From Perca fluviatilis (Eukaryota; Chordata; Actinopteri; Perciformes; Percidae): 64,000 bases of DNA. The notes beneath the pieces were generated by a model that had not been told where the DNA came from, made no database searches, and saw only the letters and a list, made by a program, of their open reading frames with translations. The stretch's first letter is position 1. Every line of letters begins with the position of its first letter. Made by a program: the position numbers and the translations under genes. Where the stretch lies: positions 9,768,050-9,832,049 of the forward strand of contig NC_053119.1 of assembly GCF_010015445.1 (NCBI RefSeq), given 5' to 3'. Of this stretch, positions 1-15,139 are shown one piece after another.

Positions 1-134
1 CTTTTCAAATTTCAAGTTCTGACAGTCCAGAGTTTGTACAGGCAGTGACCTGTCAGAAAAAAAGTCTATTGAACAAAAAAAAAACACAGAAAAGTAAATA
101 CATAATGATAGAAACTAAATCACTCCTTAAACAT

Positions 135-141
135 TTAAGAC
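135..141 (-). promoter_or_regulatory. candidate miR-499/miR-208 target site in sox6 3' UTR
   Basis: On the transcript strand the sequence reads GTCTTAA: it pairs with nucleotides 2-7 of the miR-499/208 seed (UAAGAC) and has an A opposite position 1 (7mer-A1). It lies about 480 nt after the stop. miR-499 repression of Sox6 in slow muscle is established in mouse and zebrafish. Use of this site is inferred. Confidence 0.45.
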
Positions 142-295
142 CAAATAGCTGTTGAAGACCAATTCCTGATGCTTCAAAATCCATGCATGCTCTTTACAAA
201 CCACACAGCAATGTGTTTGTCGCTCATTTGTCCATCGTCCCATTCGCTCGCTCTCGCTCTCTCTCTCTCCTCTAACTCTTATCTGCTCCTGTTAA

Positions 296-302
296 GATTG
301 TC
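296..302 (-). promoter_or_regulatory. candidate miR-219 target site in sox6 3' UTR
   Basis: On the transcript strand the sequence reads GACAATC, the exact complement of miR-219 nucleotides 2-8 (seed GAUUGUC), a 7mer-m8 match about 320 nt after the stop. miR-219 repression of Sox6 during oligodendrocyte maturation is established in mammals. Function of this particular site is inferred. The next base is T rather than A, so it is not an 8mer. Confidence 0.5.
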
Positions 303-619
303 AAAGTGTAGGAAACTAAAGGTTAATGTCAGTTGGATGTCCAGGTGTCTGTTTAGCTTGTTTTCTTGGGTCACACTTTTTTTTTTCCATCAGCCCTCTC
401 CTTCAAATGGACCTCCATCGAGATACTGCCGAAGAACTTCCTGAGCATGTCCGCTGAGTTTGAATCCTGTCTGGGCATGCTCAGTGCATGGCGCAACATG
501 TCCTGAAAGTTTGCCTGAAGGTCTCTATAATAAACTGTTTTTAAAAAGTGTCTCTGAGTGTAACAGAGGATTTATTTTCTCTCTTTTTTTTTTTTTACAA
601 CTGGACACCCTGAGCACAC

Positions 620-965
620 TCAGTTGGCACTGACGGCCTCTCGTGTCTCGTGGTCGCTGCTATAGTCTGACTTGGGCTCGTCCTCAAAGTCCTCGTACAT
701 GTCCATGTCGTCGTCTCCGTTGGTGGGGTCGCTGGGCAGATCCAAGGCTCTGACCCTGCCACCGTTGTTGCCTCCGCCGCCAGGCTCGGACTTCATCCCG
801 TACGTGCTCTGAATGACAGGGATGGCGGGTTCAGGGCTGGCTGAGTTGCTTGAGCAGTCTGAGGTCAGGTGTGGGGATTGTGTGGCTGCCGTTGCCATGG
901 TTATGGCACCTGGGTAAACTCCAACTCCGCCGGGGCCGTTGCCGAGAGGAATCTGTGGCTGAGGC
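620..965 (-). CDS. sox6: sox6 last coding exon (C-terminus and stop)
   Basis: The terminal exon encodes 114 residues after one split base: [58 protein letters not shown], then a Gly/Asn-rich insert, and finally an acidic tail ([20 protein letters not shown]) ending REAVSAN and TGA. SPEP(S/A)(L/I)[10 protein letters not shown] and the EAVSAN end are diagnostic for SOX6. The Gly/Asn-rich part with [14 protein letters not shown] replaces a shorter mammalian stretch (about SLAGNEMINGED), so the fish tail is expanded there. The acceptor is tgttttctcag|GCCTCAG. The natural stop shows that the gene's 3' end is here, with 3' UTR following at lower coordinates. Confidence 0.98.
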
Positions 966-5652
<4,687 letters not shown>

Positions 5653-5823
5653 CTAGAATCTTGCTGATGTTGGAGTTATGCATGTCAGGGAAGGTCTGCA
5701 GGATCTTTCTCCTCTCGTCTTTGGCCCACACCATGAAGGCGTTCATGGGCCTCTTGATGTGGGGCTCTGCGTTGTTCCTGCCACGCGCCTCCCTGAACAC
5801 TCGCGCCTCTGTGATATTACTCC
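5653..5823 (-). CDS. sox6: sox6 coding exon 10 (HMG box, N-terminal half)
   Basis: This exon encodes [20 protein letters not shown] and then the start of the HMG box: [45 protein letters not shown] is the Sox-family signature that intercalates in the DNA minor groove, and the FM wedge residues are intact. One change from the mammalian SoxD sequence is visible (AFPDM to TFPDM). The acceptor is gtcacatag|GGAGTAAT and the donor is CTAG|GTGAGA. The HMG box is split inside ILG|SRW. The 171 bp contain 2 + 56 codons + 1 base, consistent with both neighbours. The HMG domain binds and bends AACAAT-type sites. Confidence 0.98.
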
Positions 5824-6985
5824 CTATGTGACACAAAGGAGATACATCACTGACACATTTATCTTTCATTCCTTTACGCTTGAAATGCAGGATATTGCTC
5901 GGATATGGATGAGCACTTCCTGTTAGTTTCTTTAGCCCTTCGTCCTTGGGAGAGGATGTACTGTATAACAAAAGTATAACAAAAGTGTAACAAAAGTCTG
6001 ATGGGGGTCTTGCTGGGATGCCCTCAACATGCTCACACAGACACACATGAGCTATACACAGCTCGCTTCTGCCTGATAGTATCTCAGTGCCTTTGCTGCT
6101 GTGTTTAGTCCTCTGATTCTAAACTAAACCACAATGAGACCTCCTCATCTCCTGTAAACAGTGGTGCTTTATGAGTAACAGGTGGGTTGGGAGGGGGAAA
6201 AAACAGCAACTTTAGCACCAACTCAGCATCTGCTAACTGTATGCAATGCACAGTACATGAAGTGTTGTTATCATTCATAAAAAAAATTGAGAATTCTTAT
6301 TGGCAGTGAACTTCATCGACCCTTAGCCACAACAGACTTGTTGTCTGTCTTCACCTGCTTTTGTTTGCATACTTGTACTGGGTGGGATCTTGTGTCACAA
6401 ACACTTGTTGTGGAGAAAAAAGGAGGATAATTCAGCCTTGTGTCATGTACTTGCAGGAATAACAGTGTAAACAATTTCAAGAGTCAAAAATGTTGACATT
6501 GAACACTCTGTTTAGCTGTTTAGGGTGTCCTTCACCGTAGCTTCCTGAGGAGCACAATAAATATTTGTATTCCCTGAATACCTGCATGTTCTGGCCTTCT
6601 GGAAGATGCCTTCTTCTTTATTGTGGATTTGTAAAAAGGCAGACCACCAGAAGTAGGGCCTCTTCTAAGTTACAGAGTTAAGGGTCACTGGTATCAATTT
6701 AGTCTGAACAGGATGTGACCGCTTCTAACTGAGAGTCTGCTTCTCAAAACTATTGCAACTCCTTTCTTATATATCCCTCTAGCCTTTCCATTCTCTCATG
6801 TCTTTTGTGCATCTGTACACATTTCTGAAGATCATTAGGAACCAGCATAAGGAGTGCAAGAGTCAGAAAAGTAGGCAAAAAAAGTCCAATTCAACAAACC
6901 AAAAGAAGAGTGCTAGAAAAAGATGACAAATGGAAGAAGAATATGGCACAAAAACTACAAGGAGATAGGCAGCGGAGGTGCTTAC
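5824..6985 (-). other. sox6 intron between exons 9 and 10
   Basis: 1.2-kb intron with donor GTAAGCAC and acceptor gtcacatag. The segment was checked for the roughly 20-residue SOX6 stretch containing KLQQYYCWP that mammals carry at this junction; no match was seen. Nothing else recognisable. Confidence 0.8.
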
Positions 6986-7094
6986 CATCCAGATCTTCTG
7001 GTCTCGTCAGGTCAATGACTCGATGGACCATCTTCCCAGCATCCTCCCCGAGCTTCCCCAGGTGCTGGCTCAGCGACTCATAATGCAGCCGCTC
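6986..7094 (-). CDS. sox6: sox6 coding exon 9 (linker before HMG box)
   Basis: Thirty-six codons read ERLHYESLSQHLGKLGEDAG, then KMVHRVIDLTRPEDLD and one base of Gly. VIDLTRPED is an invariant SoxD motif a short distance upstream of the HMG box; the part before it is variable (mammals ERTRFENLGPQLTGK). The acceptor is cttgtgttgcag|GAGCGG and the donor is GATG|GTAAGC. When spliced to the next exon this gives [12 protein letters not shown]. Mammalian SOX6 has about 20 more residues here (SKAMNGSAAKLQQYYCWPTG), for which no coding match was seen in the adjoining intron. Fish sox6 may lack them, or the segment may be diverged. Confidence 0.95.
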
Positions 7095-7857
7095 CTGCAA
7101 CACAAGAAAAAAATACCAGAGGTTATTCGAAGCAAGCTGCAAATGAATGCGATGTGGCCGCAGCACTGCTGAAATTTGAGAAACGTGACGCGAGTTGTGC
7201 CCAAAATAAAACAAATTCTTTTAAGTTTTCAATTGCAATTCAGTTCTTATTATTTAATGTCTGGATGAAGTCCCTGTGTATGCCTGGCATCTTTTAAATT
7301 GGGTCACTAGAGATGACTGTGATGGTAATGCCAATAAAAACTACAGTAATAGCTGGGTTGAGTTGGCATTGAGGGAAGTCCAGCACAGCCCCCAAATATG
7401 AGCAATTTATTTCGATGCAGCTTCACTACTTTTTTCACAGTATCTGAGAAAAATGAGTCATGACGTTTGTAACGCGATAAGCTAACAGACGAGCTAATCA
7501 CCTTCCTCATCCTCCCATCATCAAGCACTCTCTCTGATTCTGCCTTGTGCCTGCAACTTGACTTCGGAGACAAATAACTTCCACAAGCAGCCTGCCTTGG
7601 GACCTTCCAGCTAAAATTACCCCACCACGCTCCCAAACTGGGGTGGAAAACATTGAACCCTCCACACAGCTACCGCACATCCACACTCCTCCTCTCCTCT
7701 CCTCTCTTCTCTTCTCCCCTGCCTTCCCTCCCTTCCTCCCTCTCGGCTCTCCTCCTTTTTCTGGTGACAGAGGCATTTTGTTTGACGCAAGGAATGGTTG
7801 CCGGGTGAAGTCATGCCGCGGTAGCCGCTGGCAGAGTTGGTGGAACTTAGGGGCCGG

Positions 7858-7863
<6 letters not shown>

Positions 7864-7934
<71 letters not shown>
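7864..7934. repeat. (TG)n microsatellite
   Basis: About 35 TG units with one TT interruption near 7914. The long Cys-Val and Thr-His frames across it are artefacts of the dinucleotide repeat. Confidence 0.97.
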
Positions 7935-7935
<1 letters not shown>

Positions 7936-9065
7936 TATATATGAGTCGACGCGGGCCAATGTCAGCACTACGGCAGGGCTGTAATCAGGCCCACCACAGA
8001 ACATGTGCCTGGGCAGTGCCATGCTCACCGCAGGAAGCAACCGCCTAACAAAGGACTAAAGAAAAGAAAGAAAGAGGGCAGAGGACAGAGGCAGATAGAG
8101 AGAGCAAAAGCAAAAGGAACAGGACTGGAAAACTAAACCAGAGACAAGAATAAGGCTTGTGGTGCTAAACAATAGCCTGGGGAAAGCGGCCATTGCTCAT
8201 GATGATGCTTTCAGACTTCGGGAAGTTTGAGTTTGGTGCTCTAAACATTAAACGTTGGTGTAGATTTAACTAGTGTAGTGTCAGATGCACCACAGAGCAA
8301 CATGTATAAACATCCTAAGTAGTTAGAGACGTATGAATGTTCCTGGTAAATGGGAGGAGACCAATGGAAAAGTAACGCACAGTAGAGTTAGGGATCTGGA
8401 AAATGGACTAGGACAGCATCAATAGAGGTAGACTGATCCAAAAAACAGATTAACAGCAGACCTGGGTAAAAATTTGCAAATATTCCCTGTGGTTGGTCTA
8501 CTTTTGGTCGACTTGAAAGTTCTTGTGGCAAATGCAATAAGGAGCTGTCTTTGCTTTGTTTAGTCAAGATTGAAATAGGTTTGGCCTGTGCGCCTGCTGG
8601 TTTGATACTGGACGGCTGCCTTTTGGAGCAGCATTACAGACTTTTTTCGTTCATAACTTTCTCTTTCATGAGACTCCATTTGTATTGTGTACACGATTGG
8701 ATTGTGCTCCTTTAAATGCTTTTGTCTTCATCACAGAGGGATTATCTGGTTAAAAGCAGTCCGAGGAGTCCTGATATTCAGGCAGTCCCAGTGAAGAGGA
8801 AGCACACTTTTCAGGAAAAACAGTATTTGTGTGTATCTGAATGGTTTTGAGCCAGTAAATCCCACCCATCATGCACGTACTTGATATCAAATTACTATTT
8901 AACGCAGGTCTGAATTGGAGTAAAAAGAGTGACACTGGACTTCGAAGCAGACAAGGTGACGAATCAAAGACTAAATAAATTAAACACAATGAAGGACATG
9001 CGCAGGGGCAAAGATAAATTAAACTAAGCAGAGGATTGAGATTGACAACTAATTAAAATTCTAAG

Positions 9066-9165
9066 TTAATCAGATCAGAATCAGAATCAGAAATACTTTA
9101 ATAATCCCAGGGGGAAATTATTTACCACTCCAGATATACAAACAACAAATAAAAACAACATATAT
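9066..9165 (-). repeat. LINE/SINE-like 3' tail fragment
   Basis: 'cagaatcagaatcagaaata' followed by 'ctttaataatcccaggggga' is the fish retroposon tail motif ('agaaatactttattaatccc' consensus as I recall it), read from the simple-repeat end, so the element points to the minus strand. Only about 100 bp remain. Confidence 0.65.
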
Positions 9166-11054
9166 TATGAATACTTTAAACATATATAATAAAAAACAGT
9201 TGGGAAAAGGAGCGCAACATTCACTTTAAAAAAAAATTTAAACACACTAATGCTTTCACTGGCTCTACAGCCCAATATATGTATATTACTAAATTTAAGA
9301 GACACCGACTCTTTTTGTTCCGCCTGGTCTCCCCTCTTCTTGGCGTTTGCGTCTCTCCAGCGTTGCCAGGGTAACACTCCAAACATCACTGTTTTTTTTT
9401 TTTTTTTTAATCCACACCGTATTGAGCTCATTACCACAGTTACAACTCGCCTACCGCCAGCACAGCCTGCCTCCAGCTGACCCGCAACCGTTTACTGTCT
9501 CCTCCCGGACCAATCAAGTTTGGCAACCTCCTCAGTCCCCCTCCCGGCGTTCCCTCTCTCTTCCTATTTCCTTCATCTCTTTTGCTCTCGTTCCTTCTTC
9601 AGACTTCTCTGTGTGCCGATAGAGCTGTCACTCAGCCCTGTTCTGTTTTTTTTTCTCCCCCTCCCCTCCCCTACCCTCCCCTCCACTTCTTCTCCTTTTC
9701 ACCATTCCTCCTATTCATAGCCTTTAACACCACCGGCAGCAGCCCTCCTCCCCTTGAGGCTCCAACCCCAAAGAGGTAGACACTCAACAGTCTATTTGCA
9801 GGTGCCAGACTCAGCTTTGTAGTATACATTATTATAATGTATATCATTCAGGCTTCAAATACAGCAACATTACGGTGACCTTTAATCAAGACTTGGAACC
9901 GTGTAAGCTGTCGGTTTAACAGGCGCGCTTCCTACAAAGACCAAACTCACCAGCAGAGCCAATATAAACTTCTATACAACCATTTCCTCCCTCCTCGCCT
10001 CCCTCCAGACTCATTCTGCTCTACCAACAGAAACTGCAAGCATGCCGACCAACTCTATTCAACCGGGTACAGACAAAATACATTTCTCTATTATGGGCCT
10101 TATTACTACTTAAAGACCCTCAGATTTAGAGATCTGGGAAATTTCAAAACTGTGCAAAAGTTAAGAATAAATCTGAGAGGAATGTGCCTGTATAAAATAC
10201 AATAAAATATAATTTGTGACAAACTCAAACTATTTAATTGTTACAAAAAAATATGATTTGAAACTATCGGGTAAGGACAACATAACTTCTGTTCAATATG
10301 AAATCTGATGGCAGATTTTGTATTGACATGGAGCCGTATACTTCAGTCGTTTCAACCTTCACATTTTTGCCATTGAAATTTTGTGTTGCGTCATCTCCAT
10401 TCATTTACATGAATTGCTTTCTTTTCATCTTGTGAAGGGTTTTGCCTAATTTCTCACAGATTTTTCTGGCAAAAGTGTCCAAACTCTTAACCCACTTTTG
10501 TATGGCTGCTGAGGGATCAACCTAACTGTTAAATTATGTGAGCACAGATACCAAAAACATCCACGTGTCCCCATCATTCAAAGTCGAGTGATTGTTTCCA
10601 TACCCAGCATCATCCAAAGTGAGAAAACAGATCTTGAAGCGATAAAAAAAAAAACGGTTTGTGTTCCTTCTTATGTGGCCTGTAGATTTACCTGCACTCA
10701 GTCTGCCATCACCTACTGTGTTCACCTCTTATGGAAACAGGAAAAGTAGTCACTCGTGGTTCAAAGCAGTGTATTATTTTTCTATCATATTTCATGTCAA
10801 CTTTACAAAGCTCCTGTGCAGAGCTGTACCATGCAGCCTTAGAACTTCTACATGTTCTCACTTTACAGTATATTCGCATGAGTTAGAGCCTTAGTGAACA
10901 ATCTACTGGGGACATATGGTTGATTTTGGTGTTTTCATCCAAAACATGTCAGCTGAGTATTGTGCAAATCTTTCAAAAACTTGGTGTTTTCCTTTAAGTG
11001 GGTTTAGGGAGTGTTTTGTGGCTGTTTAGATGGAAAAAAAAGTGCACAAGCTTA

Positions 11055-11082
11055 AACACACACACACACACACAAACAGTCA
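11055..11082. repeat. short (CA)n microsatellite
   Basis: About 12 CA units after 'gcttaaa'. Confidence 0.9.
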
Positions 11083-11241
11083 TACATAGTGGCTATTTCA
11101 GTGAGGCTTTGGCAGCCGCAGGCCAGCTGGAAGCAACGTAAGCGTAAGGTGATACTCAACAATGCCACTAACTGGCCAGGCCTCTCGTCTGTACACCAGC
11201 TATAATGACATTAACATGGCCAAGGCCAGTGCAGGGCCAGG

Positions 11242-11258
11242 ACACAGACACAGACACA

Positions 11259-11324
<66 letters not shown>
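11242..11324. repeat. (CA)n microsatellite with (CAGACA) edge
   Basis: Starts as cagaca hexamer repeats and becomes pure CA for about 30 units. Confidence 0.97.
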
Positions 11325-11325
<1 letters not shown>

Positions 11326-11429
11326 GGAGCGCAGGATCACTTTCAGCTCTTAGGGAAATGTCTATGTCGTCGATGCTTGAAATTAATGCTGTTGGACAAA
11401 AATACACAAACATAAAGCGAAAAAAAACA

Positions 11430-11431
<2 letters not shown>

Positions 11432-11469
<38 letters not shown>
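11432..11469. repeat. (CA)n microsatellite
   Basis: About 19 pure CA units, preceded by an A-rich run. Confidence 0.95.
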
Positions 11470-11470
<1 letters not shown>

Positions 11471-12827
11471 AGACGTCACCGCGTCGACTCCATTTGTGTT
11501 GAATCAGCGCAGGCAATAAATAGCTCAACATTCAATATTACACTGAAATACCATTTACCAGTTGCCTCATTCCCTCCAGAGAAGCCTGATATGCTGCGCT
11601 CGTACAATGTGATAAAACAAAAAGGCTTGGCCAGAGCCTCAAAGTTTCTAAGCAGAGGATTTGAGCAACAAATTTATTCAACGAACCAAAAACAACACAC
11701 AAATCCAAGGTAAAGAAAAAGAGCTGGTCTCGCTGCCTCCCGAGGTGGAGCGGGTGAGTCACACTCTCAGTATCCAGCAAGTTCCATCCATGAATTGTTT
11801 AAGACAAAGCAAAGCCTTTGAGTACTTTAGAAAGAAGAAAAAAAACACACACAAAAAAAAAGGTCTCCGTACCAAAGAAAAAACGATGTGTTTAAAGCTA
11901 AGAGAGAGTCTTTGAGCTGCTGTTCTTAGGTAACGAATAACAAACTGACAACAAACACCAAGGCCTGCTGTCGTCCTCAAACCGGAAACAATTACTTTGA
12001 GAGTTTCCAAATGAGCTTTTTATTAGGAGGCATGGAGCTATAAACCAAATTACTGCATTGCTTTGGGTTTTGTTCTTATAAAGTCGGAAAATATAGAACT
12101 TAAGAAGCACACAGGGCTCTCCCTGCAATACACTCACCTTCATCTGCGATCATTTCGAAGTTAACTTTGTACAAAACTGAACTTATTTGGAAACATTTGT
12201 GGGATTCTTCACCAGACCTGTAGCAAACGACTCAAATTAAATCGTAATAAACTATTTATTAGTATAGGCTGTTGTATAATTTATATATATGAGTTTCTTA
12301 GTGTTTACTAGCATAATGACTTATAAAAAAAAAAAAATCAACTTGGGAATGAGGATAAGTACAGCGGAGATATATTTTGCCAAATGTTGGATGTTTTCCT
12401 CCTGAAGATGCAAGGCAAACAAGTCCAAAAAAATTCAAAACAGCCTATCCTTGGAGTGCACCAATCATGACCTACTTGGGGTTGTTGGGTTCAAAGTCTC
12501 CACCCCTAAAATATTCATGAGTTCCTCTCCTCCTCCTTTTCCTCATCCTTGCAAGCAACATGGGATCAATTGCGCAGGAGAGCCGGTCTAATCATGTCTC
12601 CTATATTACGGAATGTCTGATCCCTGGAATCTGTGATTGGCTGATCAGACTGATTGAAGATGTTTTGGAATATGGATGTCCCTCTGGATATAAGATCATG
12701 GTACAAAGGCCCTGTCTCCCACATGGAGGGGGGATGTCCCTTCACCCGAGAAAGGCCCTTTAATTGGGCTAAAACCTCGAGGCCGGGATCCCCACCCCTC
12801 TAGGGCAAGTGGAGAGCTGGACTCCAT

Positions 12828-12972
<145 letters not shown>

Positions 12973-13027
12973 TAATGTTAACACCATCTCTTCTCCCAAA
13001 AAACACCCACTCAGTCTCAGTCAAGCC

Positions 13028-13031
<4 letters not shown>

Positions 13032-13060
<29 letters not shown>

Positions 13061-13084
13061 ACACACACACACACACACACACAC
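13032..13084. repeat. (CA)n microsatellite
   Basis: 53 bp, one phase break ('acaacac') near 13061. Confidence 0.95.
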
Positions 13085-13326
13085 GCCAAAACCATCACTT
13101 GTCATTGGCCCAGCTGCTCCCTCTTCAAAGCTGTTGGCTTCTGGGTGGCCGTGGAGATGAGAGAAGAAAAGAGAAGTCCTCAAGAGCTGCAGCTCGAGCC
13201 AAACAACAGCAAATATCATCCATGAATATTCTTCAGACTTGTGCACAAGCTGAGCAGAGACCTTGAACACTCGGCCAATGGAGAAAATAAGACACTGGAG
13301 CGAGGAGTTTGGAGTGGGAGATTTGT

Positions 13327-13433
13327 GTCTGTGTGTGCCCGTGTGCCTGTGTGTGTGTGTGTGTGTGGGTGTGTGTGGGTGTTCGCGTGTGCGCGTGTGC
13401 GCGTGTGCGTGCGTGCGTGTGTGTGTGCGCGCG
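13327..13433. repeat. TG/CG alternating tract (Z-DNA candidate)
   Basis: The last 50 bp (13384-13433) alternate strictly between pyrimidine and purine and mix GC and GT steps (cgcgtgtgcgcgtgtgcgcg and so on). The upstream part is TG-rich with GGG interruptions. Confidence 0.9.
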
Positions 13434-13549
13434 AAAAAGCAAGAGAGAATATCACGTGGACCTGAACGCTGTATAAATGCAAAAGAGATCCTCTTCCCTT
13501 TTTCTCCTCGCCACATTACTCTGCATGCTCCTCCAGCTGTGGGCCGTTT

Positions 13550-14350
13550 TAGAAGATGTGTCCACATCTTTAACTGAAGGACAAGTAGTGATACCACATT
13601 GTAAAAGTAAAGGTCCAGCATTCAAAAGTTTACTTATATGTAATAAATATGTAGTAAGAGTGTACTGCCCAGGTGCTCAAGTAAATGGGACCAAGAAGGG
13701 GTGATATTTTTTAGGAAACGTAACAAGGCTTTTTTTTTTTATCATTTGAATGCTTATGTAATAAGCTAGAGCTGTATACTTTTTGTACTTATTTAGCAGG
13801 TGTTTAATGTGATTGTTGTGTCAGTGTGATAGTTTCTATTGTTTATATGACATTTTGATGGGTACATTTACTTTGAAATGTCTGTGTTGGAGGTACACGT
13901 TTCTTTAAAGGTTGGTAAATGAAAATGGTCAAAATATGTTTATTGAATAAAGTGCAGACTCTTGGAGCAAAGCGATAAGTGTTGCTGAGTTGTTCCTGCA
14001 CAGTTAAGTGAAAGTGCAAAAAGTGTTGTCAGCAACATATACATGTACATCTAGTATCAAAAGTAAATATACTTATTATGTAAAATAATACATTAACATT
14101 TAAAAAGCATGTTACAGTTGTATCTGGTCTTGGTGGAGCAATTTTTGAATACACTGTTGAGTGCTATAATTCATAATATGCATCATATTTTAAATCTAAA
14201 TGTTTTGTATGTAAAATATTAATCTGCAAAGTAAATAGTAACTATAGTTGACAAATAGTGGAGAGAAAAAGTCCAAGAAACAAGTGCCAGTGCCTGGAAA
14301 TTGTACCTTAAAAAAAGTACAGTACTTGGAAAATGTCACTTTCCCCCCTG
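13550..14350. mobile_element. degraded relics of the neighbouring hAT-like element
   Basis: Shares modules with the intact element next to it: 'gtaaaagtaaaggtccagca' with 'ttcaaaa', 'aatctgcaaagtaaatagta', and 'tagtggagagaaaaagt', in the same order. Ends are not recognisable, so the limits are approximate and more than one copy may be present. Confidence 0.55.
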
Positions 14351-14555
14351 TTGGTGTGTGTCACATGAACTGTACAATATGTGTGTCCTTGCGTGTATGT
14401 AGTTTACGTGTGTGTGCAGTGGTTCAATCAGAATTCTTGCTTCACATGAAAGAAAATGCCTTTGAAAACCGCATTAAGACCATGTGATTTCTACAGACCT
14501 TATCAGTCAACTGTGTCTGTGAATCCTCTAGTGTAGCCACACGTGATTCTGTCTG

Positions 14556-15120
14556 CAGCAGTGGAACAAGTATTCGGATCCTTTACTTAAGTAAAAGTGC
14601 TAATATCACACTGAAAAAATAATCAGTTAAAAGTCCTGCATTCAAAAATAATCTGTTAAAAGTCCTGCATTCAAAAATGTTACTTATGTAAAAGTACGTA
14701 CGTAATCATCAGGAAAATGTACTTGAAGTATTATAAGTAAAAGTACTAAATGCAGAAAAATCCTCACATTTTAGAGACTGGTAACGATCAAAACAGTTCT
14801 TTCAAAGTGTTCAATTGGCTAATCATTTCAGCTGGACTTGTAGGCCGTTTTATTGTTGGGTAGTTTAATTTATAATGAAACATTGTATTTTATAAACTAC
14901 ATGTGTTTTGTGTGCAAAAATCTTAATTTGTAAAGTAACTATAACTGAAGCTGTCAGATTAATGTAGTGGAGTAAAAAGTACTATATTTCTCTCTGAAAT
15001 GTAGCGGAGTAGAAGTAGAAAATGGCATGAAAAGAATAGACTCGAGTAAACTACAAGTACCTCAAATTTGTACTTAAGTATGATACTTGAGTAAATGTAC
15101 TTAGTTACATTCCAGCACTG
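14556..15120. mobile_element. non-autonomous hAT-type transposon (MITE)
   Basis: A 565-bp element with imperfect terminal inverted repeats (left cagcagtggaacaag, right end read inward cagtgctggaatgtaac) is flanked by an exact 8-bp duplication TCTGTCTG at 14548-14555 and 15121-15128. An 8-bp target duplication is the hAT hallmark. Both ends carry tacttaagta-type modules. Internally a 28-bp unit (cagttaaaagtcctgcattc...) is tandemly duplicated. There is no open frame. The right end lies next to the exon 8 donor. Confidence 0.85.
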
Positions 15121-15139
15121 TCTGTCTGTCTCCTCTAAC

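Larger units (their letters stand above)
1..619 (-). other. sox6: sox6 3' untranslated region, 5' part (runs off window)
   Basis: Sequence immediately after the sox6 stop. No convincing cleavage site is visible except one AATAAA only about 45 nt after the stop (576-571 on the minus strand), which is followed by an A-rich stretch and is probably not the main signal. Vertebrate sox6 3' UTRs are long, so this one most likely continues past base 1. It contains seed matches for two microRNAs known to repress Sox6 (listed separately). A 67-codon open frame on the minus strand at 571-371 is noted in the findings. Confidence 0.8.

Noticed and set aside
571..576. AATAAA polyadenylation signal on the minus strand
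   Set aside because: It would give a 3' UTR of under 80 nt, it is followed by an A-rich stretch, and the microRNA sites lie beyond it; kept only as a weak alternative.
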